Below, piece by piece: positions 7,287-15,351 of a stretch of DNA of 64,000 nucleotides. Position 1 is the first letter of the stretch. Every line of letters starts with the position of its first letter. This stretch comes from an uncultured Pseudomonadota bacterium (GTDB lineage: Bacteria > Pseudomonadota > Gammaproteobacteria > Methylococcales > Methylomonadaceae): positions 1 through 64,000 of the forward strand of contig CAILJB010000114.1 in the NCBI GenBank assembly GCA_903834465.1, in the 5' to 3' direction. Below the pieces are notes generated by a model. The model ran no database searches, was not told the DNA's origin, and worked only from the letters and a program-made list of their open reading frames with translations. The position numbers were made by a program, and so were the translations under genes.

Positions 7287-8911
7287 AATTGTTCTAACGC
7301 CACTTTCACATCTTTCAAAACACTAGTCCAATCACCACGTTCCGACTGACGGAACAAACGCATACTTTTATACCAAACCGAATCATTGCGTTCTAACAAC
7401 CATCGCCAATCTGGCACTTTCGTAATCAATGTCCACACTGATAAATTCAACGCCCCCGCCAAATGTGCGGGCGCAGAATCCACCGTAATCAATAAATCCA
7501 ACGCGCCCAACAATGCCGCTGAATCGGTAAAATCATGAATAAACGGCGCGGCATCCAAAATCGTCACACCATCGGGACAATTTTCTAATTCTTTTTTAGC
7601 TTTTTCGCCCAATTGCAAACTGATAAAGGTGACATTTTTGATACTCGCAAATGCGGATAATTCGGAAAAAGCAATTGAACGATTTGCGTCATTGGCATGA
7701 ACCGGATTACCTGCCCATACTAAACCGACACGTTTATGTTCTACTGAAATATGTTGATTGAGCCAGTTTTTCCACCACGTCACTTTTGTATCGTCTACCG
7801 ACAAATACGGCACATTCAACGGGACTGTTTCCAATGTCGTTTGAAACCAATACGGCAACGCTAACGGAAATACCCAAAAATCATAAACTGTCTGATGCTG
7901 TTCGCCATTGTCTAAAACACGCGCAACCCATGGAATCGTTTTAAATAATTCCACCAACGGCTTTATCACCAATACCCAAACTTTCGCGCCAACGGCTTGC
8001 AAATGCTGGGCATAACGCACAAATTGAATCATGTCGCCCAAACCCTGTTCGGAATGAATTAAAATCGTTTTACCTTGTAATGGCTCACCTTGCCATTGTT
8101 TAGCGGTCAAATTCGGTTGCTTGGGTTTACTCGGATTAGCGTTTTCAGGATGATAAAACCATTGATATTGCGCCCAACCTTCTTTTAATCGCCCCGATAA
8201 TAGCAAGAGCAACGCAAAATTATAATGTGCATCGATAAACTGTGAATCCTGTTGCAACGCGGTAACAAAATGTTGTTCGGATTCTGCGAATTGCGACTTA
8301 TTTTTTAATATGAGAGCCAAATTACTGTGCGCTTTAGCCTGATTGAAATCAATTGAAATTGCTAGTCGATAACTTTCTTCAGCCTCTTCAACACGCAGCA
8401 GTTTTTGCAATGTCACCCCGTAATTGTAACGCGCTTCAGCATAATCAGGACGTAAAATAAGGGCTTTTTGATAACTTAGCTTGGCTTCGTTAAAACGCGT
8501 TAATTTTTCTAACGTAATCCCCAAGTTATTATGCGCGACAGCAAGATTGGGCGAGATTTTCAAGGCTTGCCGCAAACATTTTTCAGATTCGTCTAAACAA
8601 TTTTGTTTTTGATAAGTATTGCCTAAATTGCTCCATGCTTCGGCATCGTTCGGCGACAAATCGGCAGCCATTTGTTTTGCATCTAAAGATTCGTTAATTT
8701 TACCAATAGCTTGCAACACCGCGCCTAAAACTTTCCAACCAAAACCGTGTTTCGGAAACCGTTTAATGACATCTCGCGCTAAATTTTCCGCTTCTGCGTA
8801 TTGGCGTTGATTGTATAACGCTGCGAGCGTATTGATTTCATCCTGCATAGGTGCAGCGACCGCACGCACGGGCAATTTTTTTGTGGCTTTGAATGGCATG
8901 TTTTTTTTCAT
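7283..8911 (-). CDS. TPR protein with a C-terminal glycosyltransferase-like domain
   Basis: A 542-residue protein. Residues about 25-260 consist of tandem 34-residue tetratricopeptide repeats (recurring A-x-x-N-L-G and Y-x-x-A-L-x-L-x-P). Residues about 275-540 resemble the heptosyltransferase/GT41-type nucleotide-sugar fold, with S-E-Q-G-L-G-D, G-N-P-x-H-x-N-D-x-x-R and D-S-A-P-A-H-L-A-G-A. This architecture is common in gammaproteobacteria and usually annotated only as a TPR or glycosyltransferase family 9-like protein. The acceptor is unknown. No signal peptide is seen, so it is probably cytoplasmic. It lies between tusA (13 bases upstream) and argA (4-base overlap). Confidence 0.85.
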   Translation of the reverse strand: MKKNMPFKATKKLPVRAVAAPMQDEINTLAALYNQRQYAEAENLARDVIKRFPKHGFGWKVLGAVLQAIGKINESLDAKQMAADLSPNDAEAWSNLGNTYQKQNCLDESEKCLRQALKISPNLAVAHNNLGITLEKLTRFNEAKLSYQKALILRPDYAEARYNYGVTLQKLLRVEEAEESYRLAISIDFNQAKAHSNLALILKNKSQFAESEQHFVTALQQDSQFIDAHYNFALLLLLSGRLKEGWAQYQWFYHPENANPSKPKQPNLTAKQWQGEPLQGKTILIHSEQGLGDMIQFVRYAQHLQAVGAKVWVLVIKPLVELFKTIPWVARVLDNGEQHQTVYDFWVFPLALPYWFQTTLETVPLNVPYLSVDDTKVTWWKNWLNQHISVEHKRVGLVWAGNPVHANDANRSIAFSELSAFASIKNVTFISLQLGEKAKKELENCPDGVTILDAAPFIHDFTDSAALLGALDLLITVDSAPAHLAGALNLSVWTLITKVPDWRWLLERNDSVWYKSMRLFRQSERGDWTSVLKDVKVALEQL

Positions 8912-8924
8912 GACAAATCAGAAG

Positions 8925-9155
8925 TTAGGCTTTTCGAATATAAAACGTTTGCACATTGTCATGTTTTGTTACAGTAATAATTTCGTGTGACACCTGCTGA
9001 CAATACACGCCAAAATCCAAATGTGCCGCGGGGTCAGACACCAAAATCTTGACCACTTCCGCAGAATTTAATTGGTTCAAGGCTTGTTTAAGTTTTAATA
9101 ACGGCATCGGGCAATTTAAACCAACTGCATCAATTTCAAGAGTAAATGACATCAT
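8925..9155 (-). CDS. tusA: TusA-family sulfur carrier protein
   Basis: A 76-residue protein of the TusA/YedF/SirA family with the diagnostic C-P-x-P motif (N-C-P-M-P-L-L-K, Cys15), the cysteine that carries persulfide sulfur. TusA-type proteins relay sulfur for tRNA thiolation, molybdenum cofactor synthesis or oxidative sulfur metabolism. The gene sits five bases after a 3-mercaptopyruvate-type sulfurtransferase, so a sulfur donor-acceptor pair is the simplest reading. Two adjacent ATG codons make the start ambiguous by one residue. Which of the TusA subfamilies it belongs to cannot be told by eye. Confidence 0.9.
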   Translation of the reverse strand: MMSFTLEIDAVGLNCPMPLLKLKQALNQLNSAEVVKILVSDPAAHLDFGVYCQQVSHEIITVTKHDNVQTFYIRKA

Positions 9156-9160
9156 AAATT

Positions 9161-10000
9161 TTAACGACTCACCGCACGGTTTTTATCTCGAATCCACTCG
9201 CTCCATGAACCCGCATACAATTTAGAACCTTTTAATCCTGCATATTCCATGGCTAATAAATTATGACTTGCCGTCACGCCTGAGCCACAATAATGCACCA
9301 CATTTTCCGATGCGGTTTTATCTATCAAGGAATTGAATTCAGCGTGTAATTTTTCTGGTGATAAAAACAAACCTTGAGCATCTAAATTCAATTGAAACGC
9401 GCGATTCAACGCATAAGGAATATGTCCCGCCACAGGGTCAATCGGTTCAACCTCGCCACGATAACGTTCAGGCAGCCGTGCATCAATTAAACAAATGGTT
9501 TTTTGCGCCAGCGCGTTTTGCACTTGCAGCGCATTTAACCATAACGAATTATCCAAATAAGGTCTAAACATTGTTGCTTTGACACGCGGTAACACAGTGG
9601 TCACATCATAATGTTTTTGCCAATGTTGAATGCCGCCATTTAACACCGCCACTTTTTCATGTCCTAACCAGCGTAACAACCACCACAAACGTCCCGCAAA
9701 CACGCCACCGGCATCGTCATACACCACAACTTGATTGTGATTTGAAATGCCCCACGCGCCTAATTTTTCTGCCAACACTCTAAAATCCGGTAACGGGTGA
9801 CGACCGGTAAAATCCGTAATAGCTGACGATAAATCATGGTCTAAATGTGCATAACGGGCGTTTGGAATATGTCCGTGTCGATAAGCAAAGCCACCTAATT
9901 CGGTATTTGCCAATGAAAAACGACAATCGACAATGACCCAATCAGGATGATTACGATTTTGGTGCAGCGTTTCTGCTGAAATCAGCGTTGAATAAGTCAT
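9161..10000 (-). CDS. sseA: 3-mercaptopyruvate / thiosulfate sulfurtransferase
   Basis: A 279-residue two-domain rhodanese. The C-terminal domain carries the active-site loop C238-G-S-G-V-T, the version typical of 3-mercaptopyruvate sulfurtransferases rather than the C-R-K-G-V-T of thiosulfate-specific enzymes. The N-terminal domain has Asp in place of the catalytic cysteine (V-V-V-Y-D-D-A-G-G), as is normal for the inactive domain. It moves sulfane sulfur to acceptors such as cyanide, thioredoxin or a carrier protein. With tusA five bases downstream and qor three bases upstream it is clearly in an operon. Substrate preference is inferred from the loop. Confidence 0.92.
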   Translation of the reverse strand: MTYSTLISAETLHQNRNHPDWVIVDCRFSLANTELGGFAYRHGHIPNARYAHLDHDLSSAITDFTGRHPLPDFRVLAEKLGAWGISNHNQVVVYDDAGGVFAGRLWWLLRWLGHEKVAVLNGGIQHWQKHYDVTTVLPRVKATMFRPYLDNSLWLNALQVQNALAQKTICLIDARLPERYRGEVEPIDPVAGHIPYALNRAFQLNLDAQGLFLSPEKLHAEFNSLIDKTASENVVHYCGSGVTASHNLLAMEYAGLKGSKLYAGSWSEWIRDKNRAVSR

Positions 10001-10003
10001 AAT

Positions 10004-10969
10004 TTAAATCTCCAAAATAATTTTGCCGATATGCTGGCTGCTTTCCATGAGCGCGTGAGCGTTAGCGGCATCAGCCAGTGAAAACGTCGTGTGAATAATC
10101 GGTTTAATTTGCCCTGTGGCTAAAAGTGGCCACACGTTTTTATACAGTTGTTGAGCAATTCGCTCTTTAAACTCATCATCTCGCGCTCGGAGTGTCGAGC
10201 CAGTTAGCGTCAGACGTTTGAGCAGAATCGGTAATAAATTTATGTGGGCTTTCACGCCATTTTGCAACGCAATCTGCACCAATCGCCCATCAAAAGCGAG
10301 ACATTCTAAATTGCGCGGCAAATAATCGCCACCCATCATGTCGAGAATAACATTCACGCCTTTTTTTTCTGTTGCCTGCAAAACCGCTTCGACAAAATCG
10401 TGTTCGCGGTAGTTAATGGCAACGCTTGCACCCAATTCTAAACAACGGACGCATTTTTCTTGCGAACCGGCGGTGACGATAACCTTTGCGCCAAACGCGG
10501 TGGCGAGTTGAATCGCCGTTGTGCCGATACCGCTACTGCCACCATGAACCAATAACGTTTCGCCTTGCAATAATTGAGCGCGGTCGAATACATTGCTCCA
10601 CACGGTGAAAAAAGTTTCCGGTAATGCTGCCACTTGCACAAACGTTAATCCGTCAGGAATGGGCAAACACAATGCCGCCGATGCTAAACAATATTCGGCA
10701 TAGCCACCGCCTGTGACTAACGCACAAACAGTGTCGCCTCTGTTTAAATTTGTCACCGCCGAACCCAAGGCAACAACCGTTCCCGCAATTTCCAATCCTA
10801 AAATATCCGACGCGCCAACAGGCGGCGGATATAAACCTTTACGCTGCATAATATCGGGACGATTCACACCTGCCGCCGCAACTTTGATTAAAACTTGGTA
10901 TGCAGCCGGTTCTGGAATTGGGCGTTGCGCGAGTTCTAAGGTTTCGTTTTTAATGTCTATGACGTTCAT
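10004..10969 (-). CDS. NAD(P)H quinone oxidoreductase, PIG3-type MDR family
   Basis: A 321-residue zinc-independent medium-chain dehydrogenase/reductase. The N-terminal GroES-like domain contains G-V-N-R-P-D and the typical G-L-Y-P-P-P, and the Rossmann domain has G-G-S-S-G-I-G-T-T-A-I-Q at about 143-154. PIG3/TP53I3-type enzymes reduce quinones one electron at a time with NADPH. A GAGGG ribosome-binding site precedes the ATG. It is the first gene of the minus-strand run ending at cpdA and diverges from the methanopterin gene across 57 bases that must hold both promoters. Confidence 0.92.
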   Translation of the reverse strand: MNVIDIKNETLELAQRPIPEPAAYQVLIKVAAAGVNRPDIMQRKGLYPPPVGASDILGLEIAGTVVALGSAVTNLNRGDTVCALVTGGGYAEYCLASAALCLPIPDGLTFVQVAALPETFFTVWSNVFDRAQLLQGETLLVHGGSSGIGTTAIQLATAFGAKVIVTAGSQEKCVRCLELGASVAINYREHDFVEAVLQATEKKGVNVILDMMGGDYLPRNLECLAFDGRLVQIALQNGVKAHINLLPILLKRLTLTGSTLRARDDEFKERIAQQLYKNVWPLLATGQIKPIIHTTFSLADAANAHALMESSQHIGKIILEI

Positions 10970-11026
10970 AATCCCTCGTAAATCTGCTATCTTTGGTCAT
11001 TATTTTTCATTTCCATTTTATTCTGC

Positions 11027-11983
11027 ATGAATTCTTCTCGTTCTGTTTCTATTATCGCACCGGCACGGTTGCACATGGGTTTTTTAGATTTAAGTGGCGC
11101 GTTAGGGCGGCATTTTGGCAGCATTGGCGTGGCGTTAAATGAACCGGTGACACGTCTTGAAATTACCGTTTCCAAACAACGCACCCTAACCGGTTTGGCA
11201 AATCCGCGAGCAGAAAAATGTTTAAGTGCCTTTTGCGAAATCTTTAACGTTTCAGATGCGTTGCATCTTGACGTTATCGAGGCAATTCCTGAACACGTTG
11301 GTTTAGGTTCAGGCACGCAAATGGCATTAGCGGTCGGAGCGGGTTTAAATGCGTTTTACGATTTAAAATTGAGTGTGCGCGAAATTGCCGCCGTGATGGA
11401 TAGAGGTTTGCGATCGGGAATTGGTATTGGCATTTTTGAACAAGGTGGTTTTGTGGTTGATGGCGGACGTGGCGAAAATACCATTACGCCACCGATGCTG
11501 GCACATTTTGATATTCCCGAAAATTGGCGATTTATTCTCGTATTTGACCAACGCGGACAAGGACTGCACGGGCAACAAGAAATTCAAGCCTTTGAAACGT
11601 TGCCGCCCTTTCCGCGCCACGATGCTGAACGTTTAAGTTATTTGTTGTTAATGCAAGCTCTGCCTGCGATTGCCGAAAATGATTTGATGCGTTTTGGCGA
11701 CGTGATTACCGAATTACAACGCACGGTCGGCGAACATTTTGCACCCGCTCAAGGCGGCGTATTTACCAGTTCCGATGTCGCGCAAGCCATGCACTGGTTA
11801 GCTGAACGTGGCGCAGTCGCAATTGGGCAAACGTCTTGGGGACCAACAGGATTTTGTTTGATTGACGATGAAACGGTAGAAAACTTATCACAACAAGTGC
11901 GTACTGTTTTTGCAGCCACACCGTTGCAATTTAGTGTCGTCAGTGCGCGAAATCGTGGCGGCGAAGTGATGGTTAATTTTTAA
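11027..11983 (+). CDS. mptG: Beta-ribofuranosylaminobenzene 5'-phosphate synthase
   Basis: Condenses 4-hydroxy- or 4-aminobenzoate with PRPP, releasing CO2 and pyrophosphate, to start the ribosylated arm of (tetrahydro)methanopterin. In bacteria this cofactor serves the formaldehyde oxidation pathway of methylotrophs. The 318-residue protein has the GHMP-like fold signature: P-A-R-L-H-M-G-F near the N-terminus, the glycine/serine-rich loop E-H-V-G-L-G-S-G-T-Q near residues 90-98, and a C-terminal Q-T-S-W-G-P-T-G-F. No other H4MPT gene is in the window, so it stands apart from any main cluster here. There is no good ribosome-binding site before the ATG. The 3' end overlaps the convergent apbE by 11 bases. 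The family call is firm; the lifestyle it implies is inference. Confidence 0.93.
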   Translation: MNSSRSVSIIAPARLHMGFLDLSGALGRHFGSIGVALNEPVTRLEITVSKQRTLTGLANPRAEKCLSAFCEIFNVSDALHLDVIEAIPEHVGLGSGTQMALAVGAGLNAFYDLKLSVREIAAVMDRGLRSGIGIGIFEQGGFVVDGGRGENTITPPMLAHFDIPENWRFILVFDQRGQGLHGQQEIQAFETLPPFPRHDAERLSYLLLMQALPAIAENDLMRFGDVITELQRTVGEHFAPAQGGVFTSSDVAQAMHWLAERGAVAIGQTSWGPTGFCLIDDETVENLSQQVRTVFAATPLQFSVVSARNRGGEVMVNF

Positions 11984-12842
11984 ACGTGTAATGTTGCAGC
12001 CCTAGTGATTTTAGCCATTTTTCACCGTTTTTTTCTTTGAGCATGGCAATGGTTGCCGCACTGCCGGCGACCACACATAAATCAGCAACCACGCTAACCG
12101 CGGCTAAATGACGCACTGGATAACCGTTTTTTGGATTCAAAATATGCCCGTAACGCACGCCGTCAATCACCATGCAACGTTCGTAATCGCCGCTGCTGGC
12201 TAATGCACCGGTTTTTAATTTCAATGTTTTCCACACTTTCGATTTATCGCGCGGATGTTGAATACCAACGCGCCACGCGCTGCCGTCAGGATGTGCGCCG
12301 ATGATTTTGATGTCGCCGCCTAAATTTACAATCCCGTGTAAAACGCCGGCTTCTAAACACAACGTTGCCGCTCTATCAGCGGCGTATTCTTTCACGATGC
12401 CGCCAAAATCGATTTCCATGTCAGCTTGCGAAAAACTTAGCGTCGAATTTTCCCAGTAAATGTGTTGCCAACCAATTTTTTTTAGCAAAGTTTGAATCGT
12501 TTTATCGTCGGGCAAAATGTTCGTATCAAATCGCCATGCACGGCGCAAAATCCCTGAGGTAATATCAAATAAACCGTCGCTAAGTTCGTAACAGGTTTGT
12601 GCGTAATTCAATAAGCTCGCCGTTTCCTCGTCGATTGAAATCGAGCCACCTAACGCCGCGACTTGATTTATTTTGGCTAAAAAACTGTCTGCGCGATAAC
12701 GCGAATATTTATGCTCTAATCGATAAACATCCGCCATCACCCGTTGCGCGATTTGTTGAGCCAATTCTGGCGTTTGGGCGTAAAGCTGTAATTCGCACGG
12801 ACAACCCATCGCCGAAAATTGAAAGACGAAATTAGAAGGCAT
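11973..12842 (-). CDS. apbE: ApbE-family FAD:protein FMN transferase (copy 1)
   Basis: ApbE enzymes transfer FMN from FAD to a Ser/Thr of target proteins. The protein (289 residues from ATG 12842) has the family core: Y-S-R-Y-R-x-D-S, D-E-E-T-A near residue 70, D-I-T-S-G, D-F-G-G-I-x-K-E-Y-A-A-D, G-G-D-I and S-G-D-Y-E-R. Most Gram-negative ApbE proteins are periplasmic lipoproteins, but this one has neither signal peptide nor lipobox, so it may act in the cytoplasm. The start at 12842 was preferred to 12872 because the latter adds a basic stretch lying inside the upstream gene. It overlaps that gene by 11 bases, so translation is probably coupled. A paralogue lies at 45688-46599, with many identical blocks. 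Confidence 0.93.
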   Translation of the reverse strand: MPSNFVFQFSAMGCPCELQLYAQTPELAQQIAQRVMADVYRLEHKYSRYRADSFLAKINQVAALGGSISIDEETASLLNYAQTCYELSDGLFDITSGILRRAWRFDTNILPDDKTIQTLLKKIGWQHIYWENSTLSFSQADMEIDFGGIVKEYAADRAATLCLEAGVLHGIVNLGGDIKIIGAHPDGSAWRVGIQHPRDKSKVWKTLKLKTGALASSGDYERCMVIDGVRYGHILNPKNGYPVRHLAAVSVVADLCVVAGSAATIAMLKEKNGEKWLKSLGLQHYTFKN

Positions 12843-15351
12843 ACGACCACGTTGCCGATAACCCGCCGTCACGCGGTAATTGATAGCCGTTCACGTCATC
12901 ATGAACCGGTTGCAGCCATTCAAAACTTAAACGATTGCCTTGCAAACTGCCGTTTGGCATTGATGCGTTAATGCCAAAACCAACATCGACAAATCGTCCT
13001 CCATAATTGCTACCATAATCCATTGAACCGATTTGATGATAAACACCGTTATACGCGCCGCGGAGCGCACCTTGCATCGTGTAAACGCCTCGCACCGATG
13101 TAGCTAACCAGTTCGTCCAACTATAACTGCCCCACGTTGTTGCTTGAAAAATGTCACCTAACGCAAAACCTGAGTTGTTATGCGATGCTAAACGTTTTGT
13201 GCCGTTCAATTGCCCACCAAATGTCCAATCATCGATGTTAGCGATATAAGTGACAGCGGGCTTAAAATCCCACGTTCCACTGCCTAATTGCATTCCGTAA
13301 TGAATAAACCCTAAATCTTGCTGATGTATATCACGCAAATGAATTGCCGAATCTCCCGTCGGTGCAGTCCCGCCTAAACTGAGATTGATTTGTTCTATGT
13401 CAGTTTTAAATACATTAAACAGTGCATACATTCCCGTATCACCCACGCCGCCCGTGGTGTGTTCATGCTCCGAATGAACAATTGCTGCCCCCATCGCGCT
13501 TGTCATGGGAGGTGACGCGGGCGCACCATCTAATGGACGCATTGACATGTGCATATCCATAAATTGCGGCATCAACATCAATGTTAACCAATCCGTTGGC
13601 GCGTACATCAACTCTAGCATGTGCATATTCATGCTCATGTCTTGTGGTGTCACAAAACATTTTTGTGGCGCACAGGCTTGATTTACTAACGTTGCATCGT
13701 TGACGGGACTTGTGCCATTTTGAGTGTTGCCTGCTTGATTTGCATACATATAACGATAACCGACCATTATATCCCCTGCATTCGGTAAAACGTGGTCAAA
13801 CATCACACCCGCCGGTGCAGCAGTGTGATGATGTTCGTGATGTTGGGAATGTTCTGAGTGTGTAGAATTAGCCACTGATAACGTCGCTAAATCGACCTTT
13901 AACGCCGCATTCACCAAATAACCACTAAAATCAGCGTAACTCCCTTCGCCACCACCGCCTAATTTCAAACTACCCGCGTGGGTGTAATATTCTGCGCCCG
14001 CTTGCAATTCTAAGCCTTTGGCAAATTTTTTAGTAATCGTTAAACCGCCACTTAACGCGCCATAACCGGACAAACGGTAATCACTTGAATAATTTTGCGG
14101 CAATAATTTAGGGTTGTAATCTGTTTTAACGGGATTACCATCTGCATCAAATGTGACGGTACTTGCGGCTTGTTTGGAAATTAGATAGGGTGCATAAAAA
14201 TTTGCCGCTGTTTGCGAATAATAACGCACGCGCGGCGTAATCGACCAGCTCTGACCAATGGGTTGAATCCAATCACCTGAAATCGTGTGAGCGTTAATCC
14301 CCCAATCATCGTGATAAAACCGATAATCTAAATGCAACGCCGCATCGAGTGTGTCAATATGTTGCACATAACGCAGATTTTCCGTCCATTGTTGACGTTC
14401 ATTTGGTCGTTGTTCTAAAAATGCCAACATACTCGCGTTTAATTGCCCATCTACGCCAACTTTCTGATTGGGATCAACAAATAAAATGGCGGTTGTTTTA
14501 TAGGGATTTGCCATGTAACCACTGCTAGTGGTGTAACTAACACTACCTTCGACAAGTGCAGATTTATTTAAAACTTGGGTTATTCCTAAACTTCCTGCCC
14601 AATCTTCTTTTGATCCGGTCAATAATTTCACGCCACTCGACAACGATTGCACGCGCGTGCCGAAGGTACTTTTTTCAATGTACGGCGCGGCATCATGATC
14701 GAGCATTGCCTCAGTATTGCTTGCTGTGTAACTTGCACCAAAATTCACACTGGTAAGTTTTTGATTAAAATCCAATCGACCGCTGACATTACCAAAACTA
14801 GAATTGTAATCATTTTCTGCTGATGTCCCTGCCCCCACGTCTAAACTTGCTTCGTCCCAATCATAGCCAACGCGAAAATCCCCTTGTTTGCGTGTTTCAG
14901 GTGAAGCGGATGAGAGAGTTTGAACAAGTTGATTGTTTTGGGTGAATTTGCCGGTTTTTGTATCTTGTTGCAACGGATTGAATTGACTATCCACAAATAC
15001 ATTTTTGTTTTGTAAAAACGGTGACGCGCCACTGAGAATATTTGGTGCGATTTGGCGTTGCCGATTTCCGCCAAAAGCTAACGGTGCAGTATCTATTTGC
15101 GTTGCGCCACTCCATGTGTCTTGGGTGTAATTGAACGCCAAACGCACCCTATCGGCGAGTTTGAGTTTCGTACTATTTTGCAAACTGTCTACAGTAATCG
15201 GTTTTAGACCACTTTGGACATTAAATAAATTCCGTGCGCCTTCTTCATAATGCCCATATTGAAAATTAGTTTCTTCGTCGCTGGCGTAAACAGTTGTTAA
15301 AGGTAAAGCGAGTGCCGCCGCAGTTAAGGCTTTTAACGTTTTTTTACGCAT
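12832..15351 (-). CDS. Outer-membrane beta-barrel fusion: DUF3570-type region plus His/Met-rich transporter-type barrel
   Basis: An 839-residue protein from the ATG at 15351 (a GTG one codon earlier is possible; AGGTGA lies just upstream). A signal peptide (about 1-23, ending V-Y-A) and a C-terminal W-S-Y-A-F with terminal Phe are typical of outer-membrane barrels. Residues about 25-490 resemble DUF3570 (aromatic alternating strands, D-V-G-A-G-x-S-x-E-N-D-Y). A His-rich linker (about 498-510, eight His) joins this to a second region (about 515-839) like the metal-associated transporter family with M-x-M-x-M-H-M-L-x-L-M-Y-A-P, further Met/His clusters and H-S-E-H-E-H. DUF3570 genes commonly sit beside apbE, as here. 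Metal (perhaps copper) binding is inferred from the His/Met clusters. The gene is translationally coupled to parC, an odd partner. Confidence 0.8.
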   Translation of the reverse strand: MRKKTLKALTAAALALPLTTVYASDEETNFQYGHYEEGARNLFNVQSGLKPITVDSLQNSTKLKLADRVRLAFNYTQDTWSGATQIDTAPLAFGGNRQRQIAPNILSGASPFLQNKNVFVDSQFNPLQQDTKTGKFTQNNQLVQTLSSASPETRKQGDFRVGYDWDEASLDVGAGTSAENDYNSSFGNVSGRLDFNQKLTSVNFGASYTASNTEAMLDHDAAPYIEKSTFGTRVQSLSSGVKLLTGSKEDWAGSLGITQVLNKSALVEGSVSYTTSSGYMANPYKTTAILFVDPNQKVGVDGQLNASMLAFLEQRPNERQQWTENLRYVQHIDTLDAALHLDYRFYHDDWGINAHTISGDWIQPIGQSWSITPRVRYYSQTAANFYAPYLISKQAASTVTFDADGNPVKTDYNPKLLPQNYSSDYRLSGYGALSGGLTITKKFAKGLELQAGAEYYTHAGSLKLGGGGEGSYADFSGYLVNAALKVDLATLSVANSTHSEHSQHHEHHHTAAPAGVMFDHVLPNAGDIMVGYRYMYANQAGNTQNGTSPVNDATLVNQACAPQKCFVTPQDMSMNMHMLELMYAPTDWLTLMLMPQFMDMHMSMRPLDGAPASPPMTSAMGAAIVHSEHEHTTGGVGDTGMYALFNVFKTDIEQINLSLGGTAPTGDSAIHLRDIHQQDLGFIHYGMQLGSGTWDFKPAVTYIANIDDWTFGGQLNGTKRLASHNNSGFALGDIFQATTWGSYSWTNWLATSVRGVYTMQGALRGAYNGVYHQIGSMDYGSNYGGRFVDVGFGINASMPNGSLQGNRLSFEWLQPVHDDVNGYQLPRDGGLSATWSYAF

